Shown here: positions 33,477 through 43,857 of the stretch, piece by piece
Numbering within the stretch: the first letter of the stretch is position 1
How the letters are laid out: each line of letters begins with the position of its first letter
Source: Rhodocollybia butyracea
Taxonomy: Eukaryota; Basidiomycota; Agaricomycetes; Agaricales; Omphalotaceae
Direction of reading: 5' to 3'
DNA: 64,000 nt
NCBI GenBank assembly: GCA_015501585.1
Contig: JADNRY010000023.1
Coordinates: 124,001-188,000 of the forward strand
The notes under the pieces: generated by a model
Told to the model about the DNA's origin: nothing
What the model saw: only the letters and a program-made list of their open reading frames with translations
Databases searched by the model: none
Translations under genes and position numbers: made by a program

Positions 33477-34926
33477 TCACCAAAAGGACCTGTACGAGTG
33501 CCAGGGCTCTGATACCTCAACAAGTAGACCACTAGAGCAAAGCCCAGATAGCCTGTCCATCAATGCTTCGCAGGTCTGTGGAGAGGAGATACCAACCCGA
33601 ACATGTTTCAAGGGAAGTAGTCGCATAGATGACTCGTCACCTTCCAGAGACAGTCGACGGGACTCAATGAACAACACCAGATCATCTATGGGAGCGGTTC
33701 CAGAGTAGAATATGAGCTCGAGCTGAGTTAGTTTGGGCATTACGTCTGTGCTCGTGATAACTTGGAATAAATGAGCGGTGAGAGCAGGGGGTTTTGCATC
33801 CAACAAGAAAGCCTCTTTGAAAGAAAGAAAGGCGAGAGTGGGTAGTTGTGCTAGTATTTTCAGTAGATTCTGGTCCGAAACGTAGTAACCGCTGAGTTCC
33901 AGGTGACTGAGCTTCATCAAAGATGACTCGCAACGCGCAAACATGGACAAAAGGCTCTCCACAGGAAACAGGGCCTTCCGATGCGTGTACTCGTCAATGA
34001 AAACGAGCTTTTCAACATTCGGAAGTGTGAGAAAATCAAGGACATCCGAAAGCGGTTCATCGTATTCTTCTTCATCTGTTTGTATAATTGACAAAGCTTT
34101 CAACTGAGATGTGGCTTCAGCCCTACACCAATGTCTGTCTGGGGTGAATATGGTGAAGACTGTCGCGTTACATTTCGATGAAGCGCCTTCGAGGAAGTTT
34201 GTGACAGTATCAGGAGACACCCAGTTAAGGGTAATCTTGTCAAGATGACTGGAACCAAAGTTTTTGTTAAAAAAAAACTTTTCCATCGTAAACTTGCGCA
34301 GGAGAGGAGCGTGAAACGATGGGCAAGGATCAGTCTCCACGGTCTCGCTAGGTAAACATCACATTTCGAGTTCCTGGAGGAGTGGAAACGTGTCGGGAAA
34401 CTTAGTATGGTCGAATTCCTCAGATTCCGGAAGCCATAGCACCGCACTTTTCCACCTATGTGCATGCTGAAAGAGTTTCTCAAGAACTGGGAGCGGACCT
34501 TGTGGTTTATCCTCGTCCTCGTCGCTGTCCCCGTCCCCATATCCGCCCCAATCCTTGACAGTATCCTCGGAAAATAGAACACAAATGTCCAGCGGAGCAT
34601 TTTTCGACAACTCTAGACGACGATCCACATAAGGCTCTAGGAATGGTCCGTCTGAGAACGACCAGACCGAGACATAAATTTTACTCCATAAAGCGGGTAT
34701 AGCCAGCACAATCGCGTTCCAACGTTTGCTGACACGAGTGAGGTGATTAGAGATGATTTGCGAGCCACTGGTGTATTTCCTGAACTTGTTCCTGAACTTT
34801 TTAGCAGTGATCGCGGAGCTGTAGAATAAAAAAAATCTCCCAGAGCAGTTCGTTCTGTAAGCGATCTATGTAGCAAACGCCGCAAATGGCTCCCGCTGCC
34901 ACCACTATTTGTTCATTCTCTGGCAT
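33477..34926 (-). pseudogene. F-box protein, array copy 7 (nonsense and homopolymer frameshift)
   Basis: The leader starts MPENEQIVVAAGAICGVCYI. In EIFLFYS the T-run is eight long (A8 at 34826-34833 on plus) instead of seven in sister copies, shifting the F-box frame. The middle frame then ends in LLQELEM followed by TGA, where sister copies have CGA (Arg) in LEMRCLPSE: a C-to-T nonsense change at about 34360. Downstream the same frame continues to EVSEPWHSYRSFW. It is non-functional but only mildly diverged from copy 8. Confidence 0.85.
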
Positions 34927-35400
34927 TATTCTGCAGAACAACTGCAGAATACAATGAACCAAAGCCCATCAGAAAGACGAAAAGAACGCGTACGAATTTC
35001 CGTAACTGCCCAATACCAGGCTGAAACCCAAATTCAGAGATTTCTCACTTTTGTGCTTTGGCTTTGAAATTTTGAAACCGTAAAGTGGAGGTCAGTTCGC
35101 TTAAGGACGCCACATGACGCGACGCGTCTCCCACGCCCTGACCACGTTGCCGTACCTACTTAGGTACCTTCCTTAAATTTTAATTCTCAGTTAGTTCGCT
35201 CGAGTCCGACGTCCAGATACGATTCCGGTACATATGTGCAAGATATCTTTGTGTGTAGTATACTAGTCCGTATGTTGAAAGGTGAACGCGGTGAACCACA
35301 GACCGTGATTGAAGTAAATATGGGATATGAGAAAACAAGTTAAGAATGTCCGTCCTAACCAAATCAAGCTCTCGTTAGATAAACATTGCAATAGCACCCT
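34927..35400. other. Upstream flank of copy 7 and 3' flank of the partial RING-like copy
   Basis: 35035-35340 parallels 37960-38240: the upstream F-box flank, a CTCGAGTCCGACGTCCAGAT motif, and ATAAACATTGCAATAGCACC just after it. This confirms that the two units are one duplicated block. Confidence 0.7.
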
Positions 35401-35935
35401 CCCCTCTATCTTTCCGGACCCCACTCTCCACCCATCTTCATGCCTGTGTGAGCCTTACTACACTTTACTACCGGACAGGACCATACATACGTCACTGGTC
35501 TCTTCGACTTTGAGTTTCTTTGGTTTGGACTTTGGCTTTCATCTAGCGCCAAAAAGTTGAGCCACAGGGTTAGGAAGGTATCTCCGAGCGATGGAGAATC
35601 GGGAGAGGAAAGTGGGAAGTCATTCGCGGCCGAAGATTGCATTGGTGAAGAATGATTCGGATGGTTCTCAGACTCGTCATTGGGTGTGTCGCTAGCTTTG
35701 ATTTTCCCCTTGCCTTTCACGTCTTTCGGCATCAAGAGCCCCCGGAGGACAAGGCAAGCTTGTCGTCGATTAAATGACCACTGGTACACCTCAATCCTCA
35801 GAGCCTGCGGCCTTTGCATTCAGCATCCACGAGTTCCCCAGATGCACTGCTGCCAATTCGAGCGCACTAGCACTAGCGCCTTCGCCGAGTACCAGTGGAT
35901 TCGAACAAACTGAGACGCTCAATTCATTGATATAA
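35401..35935 (-). pseudogene. Truncated copy of the RING-like gene 3' end
   Basis: It matches the C-terminal part of the intact gene at 38257-39914: DVKGKGK, SDTPNDES, PLSSPDS, VWSCPVVKCSKAHT and MGGEWGPE are all readable. The first RING cysteines' region is frame-broken and the N-terminal two-thirds is absent. The end of homology at about 35935 marks a duplication breakpoint, beyond which copy 8's 3' flank begins. Confidence 0.85.
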
Positions 35936-36180
35936 TTGCAACTTCTTCTGAGAACGTCTTATGCGTTAGGTCCAATAGTGCCACTATGCTCTAACCATAC
36001 CTTGACTCGTAGTTGGAAGACAACTACTACATATCACAATTTTTGCTGAGGTGCTTCAATTAGTGCGAACTATAGCAAAGTGGTTTGAAGACGCTGAGAT
36101 TATGAAGTAGCCTCAAGAGGTATGTATTCAGTCATTTTTGAGAAAGCTAAGTCATTGTAGAGCCTTACTTCGAGTATAAC

Positions 36181-37831
36181 TTAGAATGATGAAGGTAAAC
36201 CAGCAGTGTTTCGGCAAGACCTGTAGGTGTCCCAGGGCTCTGATACCTCAGCAAGTAGCCCGCCTGAGCAAAGCCCGGATAGCCTGTTCATCAATGATGC
36301 ACAGGCCTCTGGAGAGGAGATACCAATCCGAACTTGTTTCAAGGGAAGTAATCGCATAGATGGGTCGTCACCTTCCAGAGATGGACGACGGGATTCGATG
36401 AACGACAACAGATCATCCATGGGAACGGCTCCAGAGTGGGATATGAGCTCGAGCTGAGTTAACTTGGGCATTACGTCTGCGCTTATGATACCCTGGAAGA
36501 AACGAGCAGTGAGAGCGTGAGGTTTTTCATCCAACAAGAAAGCATCTTTAAAAGCAAAAAAGGCGAGACTCGGTAGTCGTGCTAGTATTTTTAGTAGATT
36601 GTGGTCCCAGACGTGGTAACCACTCAATTCCAGGTGACTGAGCTTTATCAACGATAATTCGGAACGCGCAAACATGGACAAAAGGCTCTCCACAGGAAAC
36701 TTCAGACGAGTATCGTCAATGAAGACGAGCTTTTCAGCATTCGGAAGTGTGAGATAATCGAGGACGTCCGAAAGCGGTTCATCATAGTCCTCGTGCATCT
36801 GTATAACTGACAGAGCTTTCAACTGAGATGTGACTTTGGCCCTACCCATATACCTGCCTGGGGCCCGGGTCCAAAGCTCGCCTGGAGTGGATATGGTAGA
36901 AACTGTTGCGCTACATTCCGATGAAGCGCCTTTGAGAAAGCTCGTGACAGTGTCGGGAGACACCCAGGTAAGGTTAATCTCGTTGAGTTTACTTAGCCTA
37001 CTGGAACCAAAAATTCCGCCAAAGGAAAACCCTTCCATCGTAAACTTCCGCAGAAGAGGAGCGCGAAACGATGGGCAAGGGGAGTAAGTCATCAAGTTCT
37101 CAGAAGGTAAACACCGCATTTCGAGTTCTTGGAGTAGTAGAAACGTATCGGGAAAGTTGGTATGATCAAGTTCCCTTGATCGTGGAAGCTGCAAGACCGC
37201 ACTCTTCCATCTATGTGCATGTTGAAAGAGTTTTGCAAGAACTGGGAGTGCAGCTTGTAGTTTATCCGAAGGTTTGTTGCTATCCTTGTTCCTGCCCTTG
37301 TCGCTGCCCTTGGCACTGCCCTCGTCGCTATCCTCGTCGCTATCCTCATCGCTGTCCTCATCGCTGTCCTCGTCGCTGTCCTCGTCGCTGTCCTTGTTGC
37401 TCTCTCCCTCGCTGTCCCCATCGATATCCCCATTCCAGTTCCAGTTGACAGTATCCCCGCAAAATAGAACACAAATGTCCAGTGGAACGTTTTTCGACAA
37501 CTCTAGGCGACGATCCACAAAAGCTTCAAGAAATGGTCCATGTGAGAACGACTCAACCGAGACATATATTTTGCTCCATAAAGAGGGTATCGCAAGCGCG
37601 ATCGCGTTCCAACGTTTGCTGACACGAGTGAGGCGAGTGGGATTAGTGTGAATTCGTGAGCGATCGCGGCACTCCCCCTTGAATTCTGCAGCAGTGAACG
37701 TGGAACTGTAAAATAAAAAAATCTCGCAGAGAAGTTCGTTCTGTAAACGATCTACGTAGCAATCCGCTAGCGGTGCTGACTCCCACCGCTGTCTGTCGGT
37801 TTTTTGGCTGACGACGTTTATTTCTTGGCAT
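36181..37831 (-). pseudogene. F-box protein, array copy 8 (leader frameshift, otherwise open)
   Basis: From DCYVDRLQNELLCEIFLF through VSKRWNAIALAIPSLWSKIY, the acidic linker and the LRR-like region to EVSEPWDTYRSCRN the frame is open. The leader MPRNKRRQPKNRQTAVG (ATG at 37831) is in another frame because GT is missing in the codons before CY. No in-frame ATG precedes the F-box, so a full product would need another start or a splicing fix. The linker is the longest in the array: five or more DEDSDE repeats plus GSDKGRNK-type units. Confidence 0.75.
37290..37420 (-). repeat. Acidic DSDE-coding hexamer/12-mer repeat in F-box copy 8
   Basis: Tandem GAYGAGGACAGC-like units (minus strand) encode DEDSDEDSDE. 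Sister copies have one to three such units at the same place, so the repeat has expanded here. Confidence 0.8.
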
Positions 37832-38256
37832 TGTTCTGCAGAATACCTTGAACTACCATGAAATAGATCTTTAAAAGTAGCGTACGTTTCAGATATTGGT
37901 AGACTTTCCGTAACTGTGCGCCAATATCAGCTCGATACCTATTACAAGCTCGAAATCTGTGATTTCGTACTTCTGAGCTTTGCTTTTGAAACAGTTACAG
38001 CCGTAAAGTGGAGGTGAGTCCATCAGCGCTGAGCGATCTAAAGTTCGCCACATGACGCATCACGCCCCGACCGATATCTTATCTCGCTCGAGTCCGACGT
38101 CCAGATAGGATTCCTATACATATGTGCAAGATATCATTGTATGTATGCTAGTCCGTAAGTCACTGAAAGCTAAATCACAGATCATGAAAGTAAATACTGG
38201 GATATGAAAAAAAAAATTAAGAATGAGCAATCCATCCTAACCGAATCAAGCTCTCG
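37832..38256. other. F-box copy 8 promoter region and RING-like gene 3' flank
   Basis: No coding sequence. It holds the shared F-box upstream flank and the 3' end region of the RING-like gene; the parallel block is at 34927-35400. Confidence 0.6.
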
Positions 38257-39914
38257 TTAGATAAACATTGCAATAGCACCCTCCCCTTTATCTTTCTCCG
38301 GACCCCACTCTCCACCCATCTTCACGCTTGTGTGAGCCTTACTACACTTTACTACCGGACACGACCATATATACGTCTCCTCGACTTTGAGTTTCTTTGG
38401 TTTGGACCTTGGCTTTGGTTTAGCGCCAAAAAGCTGAGCCACAGGGTTAGGAAGGTATCTCCGAGCGATGGAAGACCTTAAAGAATCGGGGGAGGAAAGT
38501 GGGGAGCCATTCGCGGCCGAAGCCGCTGCTGCATTGGTAGCGCTACGCAATCGGGAACGAATTGGGTTGGTGAAGAATGATTCGGATGAGTCGTCGTCCT
38601 CTGTATCAGACTCGTCATTGGGTGTATCGCTAGCTCTTGTTTTCCCCTTGCCTTTCACATCCTTCTTTGCGGCATCCAGAGCTCCCGGAGGATAAGCCAA
38701 GGCCTCAAGGCACTTGCCATCGATTAAATGACCACACCTCAATCCCCAGAGCCTGCGGCCTTTGCGTTCAGCTTCGACCAGTTCTGCTGATGCACCGGCT
38801 GCTGCCATTTCGAGCGCGCTAGCGCTAGCACCTTCGCCAAGTACCAGTGGATCCGAACAATTCGAACAAACAAAAGACATCTGCGGTGGAGAATCATCTA
38901 GGAGTGGTTTAGGCTCCTCGACAATTTCACCGTCATCATCCAAAACGATAGGGTTTTCAAGGGAAGTAAGGGGCGCTTTTGGTTTTGGTTGCTCTTGTGA
39001 TCGAGAAGACGGGTCAAAGTCGAAGGAGAAACCAGGATCAGCAGTTTCTGGATGAGTATATGACGGAAGATAATGTGGCTCTTCCGGTTTTCGATGAGCA
39101 CCGAGCATGAAATCGGGACCGTATCGTATAAGCTGATTGAACGATATTGGATCAAAAGGATCAAAAGAGTCGGCCCTGAACATGCCCACAAAGTGCATAT
39201 TCTCGCCAGCCGTAGCACGACGAGGTACTCTGTGACGACGAAAACCACTGGAAGCACGAAATTGAGCCCTCGATTCTCGTTCGGCACGTCGTGCAGCTAT
39301 ATTAGCCTGGTTAGAGGTGATGATTCCGCCTCCGGCTCGGGTACCTTGCGATGGAGGTGCAGCCGGCCTTGAAGAAGAGTGAGAAGCACCTGACGAAGGG
39401 CCTGCATTTGTACCTCTGGTTCCAGATCTTCTAACGGGTGGCCGGTGAGGTAAGAACCGTTCATAGTCTGAAGCCAATGGGTTCGCCATAACGGGACCTG
39501 GACCTGGATCTGGAGGAGGATGTCGACGCATTGGCAGCTCAGCTGGGAGGGTATTATGATGAGGTGAATGCGCTATGAAGAATCAAAGCAGTTTGAATTT
39601 TTCTGACGATGTACGATTAAGACGATACACATACCGCGAGAAGTGGCTTGACTAGGGGCAGAGCTTGAACCGCTAAACAAAGAGGAGTCGTAGTCCTCAT
39701 CGTCGCTGTCGATGACAACGACTTCTGGAGCCACTCTTCTTCGTTGTGCAAGATGATGATTCTGGCTACTGGTACTTGGTCCAGCCATGTCAGATTCTAA
39801 TTCGTCCACATCGATGATTTCAATGCTTAGTTGCCTTGGACGTCTCTGTGGAATTATTGGCGTAGGATTATGTTCGTGGATAGCTGAAGAGGCTCTGCTG
39901 ACGACGGTAGCCAT
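38257..39914 (-). CDS. RING-like zinc-finger protein with split finger
   Basis: Two exons, 39914-39635 and 39572-38257, encode 531 residues. The N-terminus has IEIIDVDEL and VVVIDSDDEDYDSSLF, SIM-like or acidic motifs. The middle is Pro/Ser/Arg-rich and contains a conserved patch (RATAGENMHFVGMFRAD). The C-terminal third holds FVCSNCSDPLVLG, then WGLRCGHLIDGKCLEAL, a Ser/Asp-rich insertion of about 100 residues, and WSCPVVKCSKAHT ... GGEWGPEKDKGEGAIAMFI. The Cys/His order (C-x2-C, C-G-H, C, then C-x4-C) fits a RING-type finger with a long insertion, hence a possible E3 ubiquitin ligase; this is inference. It is divergent from the next gene over 155 bp, a likely shared promoter. Its 3' end is duplicated at 35401-35935. 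Confidence 0.75.
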
Positions 39915-40069
39915 TTTCGCAACAAAGATGGTGGTACGAAACGAAGAGAACCACAATTATACTGGTTCGGCATCGGCCGGAATCCGAATGTTCTGTCAGG
40001 TGACCAGATGCTTACGTCATCTGCCTAGCTTGAACCACTACAGTTGGCTCCTGAGTTTAACGTTTGACC

Positions 40070-40991
40070 ATGGCTACTCGAGAAATGCTACAATTCATGT
40101 CTATACCCGCCGCAGTTGAAGCAGGACCCTCCCAAAAATCATATGAAGTAATTCTTTGCTCCATTAATTCCTTTATCCTGTTAGGAACTCGCCTCTCAAC
40201 TTGAAATCTTCGCCTACAGGAAGTCCGTGTCGAAGACTATCTACTTTCTTACCAAAGTACCGGAAAACCGCCACTGCCTTGTCCGCCAGAACCTGTCAAT
40301 TCCCAAGAGCGTATGGCTCGAGGGCTTCCACCATTATTTCAGCCGACATTGACGCCTGCAGTACCACCAGCTGACGAAAAGGATCTGCCAGAGTGGCAAC
40401 AGTTTACAGTGACAAAGGTGTCTACGGGTGTTGGCGCTACTATGGATAACTTGCAGAGCATAACGGCTTCAGAACCTTATGCAAGTTTTAGCTTTGAAGT
40501 TAGTCAGTGTTTGTTCCACAAATCAGAACTAAGGCTAATAGTTTATATAGCAACTACGGGTTCAGGCATATCTAGCAGGACGTGTAAACCCACCACCAAC
40601 TATACTCGCTGAACCAGCACCGGTGGCATCATCATCAACCCTGCAATCAAATGGAATACAATACGGCGGCAACACAAACGAGACTTTTATTAGTATCAGC
40701 AGTAAACCAGATTACGCACTACATAGCTTCGAAGTACGTCGGCTGTTTCTTGTTACACCCGAATACATATCGACTCTATTCCAGGAATTACGAATTGCGT
40801 CTATGAAAGCAAACGGGCGCGATGTTACATCCAAGGAAATTATGGGTGTAGCACCAGCACCAAACAGCGCCGCGTCTCTTCCTATATCCTCTGGTATCTT
40901 TCCTGCGCCTCCATCAAACGCTTCTCCTGCTACCCCAAGTGCCCCTTCTTCCTCTTCGCCGTTTTCGTTTGCGCCTACGATTCGGTTTTAA
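40070..40991 (+). CDS. Protein with three S(Y/F)E-x-[VL]R repeats
   Basis: Four exons, 40070-40147, 40220-40498, 40551-40733 and 40785-40991, encode 248 residues. All introns are phase 0. Three motifs are spread along the protein: SYEEVRVEDYLLSYQSTG, SFEQLRVQAYLAGRVNPPP and SFEELRIASMKANGRD. Each intron falls after the E of SYE/SFE, so the three motifs are split at the same place. The motif resembles the SLEELRLEDY element of Nup98/Nup116-family nucleoporins, and the C-terminus (SSPFSFAPTIRF) is Ser/Pro/Phe-rich like FG-type sequence. A nucleoporin-related role is possible but unproven. It is transcribed divergently from the RING-like gene. Confidence 0.7.
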
Positions 40992-41503
40992 ACTGAGCAA
41001 CCGGGTGGCTGGATGTTGTATATGGACAGCGCATGTATTCATTTGTATTACCTTTACCTTCGCTTGCTTGCTATATTGTATCAATATGGGCCTACTTTGT
41101 CGCAGAAATTATTTGATCGTAGTTGGGCCGATGTTGAGTGTGCATTTTCAACAAACTTTCACCGCTAAGCACTGACAACAAACCAGACTTTGTGCCGAAC
41201 AGATTCGTTCGCTCTGACTTGTCGGTGCCTCAGCCGAAGGCTTGCGACTTAGTGTGCCGCTCATCTTCGCATGCAGAGTTAAATTGTTCCATGGATTGGT
41301 GCAGTCAACGGAAGTTCAAGAATTGTGATCCGCTCACATTGTCAGCACAATGACGTATTCCCTTTAGTTCCAGGCCAGGCATCAAGAAAGGTGAAGAAAG
41401 GTGAAGTAGAGAACGTGACACTCAGATCTATAAAAAGGTAGCAACTGAAGATATCAACTCTATCGACAACAAGTGCCTACCTCTTTGTTCTTTTCATTTT
41501 ACG
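40992..41503. other. Intergenic region
   Basis: 3' flank of the SFE-repeat gene and promoter of the O-methyltransferase. A TATAAAAA at 41429-41436 lies 68 bp before the ATG at 41504 and is a good TATA candidate. No gene is seen. Confidence 0.6.
41429..41436 (+). promoter_or_regulatory. Candidate TATA box of the O-methyltransferase gene
   Basis: TATAAAAA lies 68 bp upstream of the start codon, a spacing that suits a short fungal 5' leader. Confidence 0.5.
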
Positions 41504-43310
41504 ATGTCCGACCCTCTAACCGCCCTTCTCCAGATCATCTCCACGCAAACCACCGTCCTCCAAACTGCCTACTCCAAAGCCGACTCCTCAGTCCCCTCTA
41601 TCAACACCCCATTCCAGCCTACCCCTTTGGAATTCGATCCTAGGGTGACTGAGGCAAGACACCTCATCGTCGCCGCTGCGACGCAGTTGATTGCCACTGT
41701 GCAGTCCCCGATCGAATTCCTGCAAGCCCAAGCTGGTGGGATGTTCGATACGGTGATCGTCGGGTTTATTATCGATGTCAATGTCCCGGAGATTCTCAGA
41801 GAGGCAGGACCGGAGGTAATTATTTCGAATTCGGAGCGACAGTACTTTTTCCGATACCGTTTTTTTCTAGGGTCTTCATGTTGACGATCTCTCCACTGCT
41901 ACCGGGGTAGATGCTTCATACTTGGGTGTGTCTCCTCTTGGTTATCGCTGGGCTCTTACTCACAGTTAACGCAGCTCGAGTTTTGCGCTACCTGGCCACC
42001 CGACACATCTTTAAAGAAACCTCACCAAACGTGTTCGCACATAATCGTCCCTCGTCGTTATTGACTAAGGCCAAATCGATCAAAGAGATTCAAAAAACGT
42101 GAGACTTCCTCACACCATCAAAGGGCTTGAAAGTAACTGACTCTTCGTCTGTCTAGTCCCACCGCTCGCTTCGACAACGCTCCAATCGCCGCGTATTTAC
42201 ATCTAGGGTACGTCTACCGATTTGAATTCCCTACATATTCAACCTCATTCCCTTCCAAATATTACAGCTCAGACGAGCTGCTCACTTCCTCCACCGCCTT
42301 TTCATCTTTCCTCAAAAACCCCAAGCAAGCTGCCGCTCCTTTCAACGTCGCATACAACACGCCCAAGAAGATGTGGGACTGGTTCGAAGAAGACGAGCTT
42401 CGATCGCGTAGGTTCACAGCTGCGATGAAGAATAGTGCGGACGCAATGTTTCGTCCGGAGATTTTCACTTCTGGTAAGTATTGGTCATATAGAAATAGCA
42501 TGCGGGAGATTTATCGGATGTACTGTAGGTATAAACGGAGACGCATTGAACCCGGATGATGTAGTTGTGGATGTTGGAGGAAATATTGGTCCAGTGACAC
42601 TTACTCTCTACAAGGCGTTCCCAAAACTGCGATACATCGTTCAAGACCTTGGACAACAAGTTGTCGCCGGAGAAAAGGTGCATGAATCCACCCTCCATGT
42701 TCACTGTGTTACATCACTGATTCATCCTTCGTCCTATAGTTTTGGAATGAAAAAGCCCCACAGGCCCTAAAATCCGGACGAGTTCAACTCCAAGGTGGGT
42801 GTCATCCCCAAAACACTATGGACTTACTGTATAAGTACCTTCTAGCACATGACTTCTTCACCCCCCAGCCGATCAAAGATGCCGCCATTTACATGCTCCG
42901 CCTCATCATCCACGATTGGTGCGACGAAGATGCCAAAAAGATCCTCTCCCAGCTCCGTTCGGCCGCTGGATCCCAATCCAAACTCATCCTCTTCGAAATG
43001 CTCGCAAAACACGTCAGTGAGAACCCCACCGACGGTACTCTCAGCGCACCATACCCATTGCTGCCAAATCTGGGCGTCGCAAAAGCGGGATTTTTCACTA
43101 CGCTAGACATGTCGGTGAGTGAATGTCCCAAGTGACTTAAGAATTCGAGATACTGATATTCTGTTTTTATCTGACTTGTAGCTCTTGACCATGTACAACG
43201 GAAAAGAAAGAACATACGAGGAATATGCTCAGCTTGGGAAGGAAAGCGGATGGAAACTGGAGGAAGTCAAGCCAGGGAAAATTTGTGCTCTTGTGTTCTC
43301 TCCGATTTGA
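41504..43310 (+). CDS. SAM-dependent O-methyltransferase (plant/fungal caffeate-type)
   Basis: The nine exons are 41504-41815, 41871-41925, 41975-42098, 42157-42207, 42268-42473, 42529-42677, 42740-42794, 42846-43114 and 43182-43310, encoding 449 residues. The N-terminal helical dimerisation region has the winged-helix pattern (GLHVDDLSTATGVDASYLG, RVLRYLATRHIF). The Rossmann domain has SAM motif I as VVVDVGGNIG (residues 261-270), IVQDLGQQV as the acidic-loop strand, and IHDWCDEDA with the catalytic-type His340, followed by SKLILFEML. This is the usual layout of fungal O-methyltransferases that act on phenolic or polyketide hydroxyls; the substrate is unknown. It converges tail-to-tail with the FAD/NAD(P)-binding gene, but there is no biosynthetic core enzyme in the window. 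Confidence 0.9.
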
Positions 43311-43659
43311 TCTGGGTTGGGTTGAGATCTCTCCATCTCTCTCACTAATGGAATCGTAACGGGTCGTATTTGTCTAGATGTAGAACTGTTCACAATTCTT
43401 ACTTAAGGAGCTCAACCTCCTCCCGACTTTGCAGTTCCGAAGTCTCACGTACGCAGCAAGCACACCTCCAAGTAACTATTTTGCTCGTCTGATCTCTCCG
43501 CTTTTGACTTAATCATCGTACCGAATTGGGCTTTGGACAGTAATGATTAAGTTCAAGACGTACATTATCAAGAAAATAATAAATCACAAAGGTGGACGGT
43601 AGAAAAAATTAAGTTGATAATCCTTATGTATTACCGTTCGTGCCGTGTATCTATGATAG

Positions 43660-43692
<33 letters not shown>

Positions 43693-43857
43693 CGTCTATC
43701 CTTGATACTATGTAGCCACAAGTACATCTAAGTGAACAACTATGGAACGAAACAAGTGATTAAAGCAGCAATACCGTGTCTAGGTTGGCTAACGATGAGG
43801 GAAGGTACAGGAGAAGGGAATTAGAGGGAAAAGGAAAGAACTCGTTTGTTGACATAC
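43311..43857. other. Convergent intergenic region
   Basis: Shared 3' flanks of the O-methyltransferase and the FAD-type gene. It contains the TATC microsatellite at 43661 and no gene. Confidence 0.6.
43661..43692 (+). repeat. (TATC)8 microsatellite
   Basis: Eight perfect TATC units, followed by an imperfect CGTC-TATC continuation. It lies between two convergent genes. Confidence 0.95.

Noticed and set aside
37071..37651. Plus-strand frames rich in Ser/Leu or Arg/Pro/Cys opposite F-box copy 8
   Set aside because: They are antisense shadows of the acidic DSDE repeat and the F-box frame.
43661..43692. CRISPR-like or regulatory array
   Set aside because: A simple tetranucleotide microsatellite without spacers.
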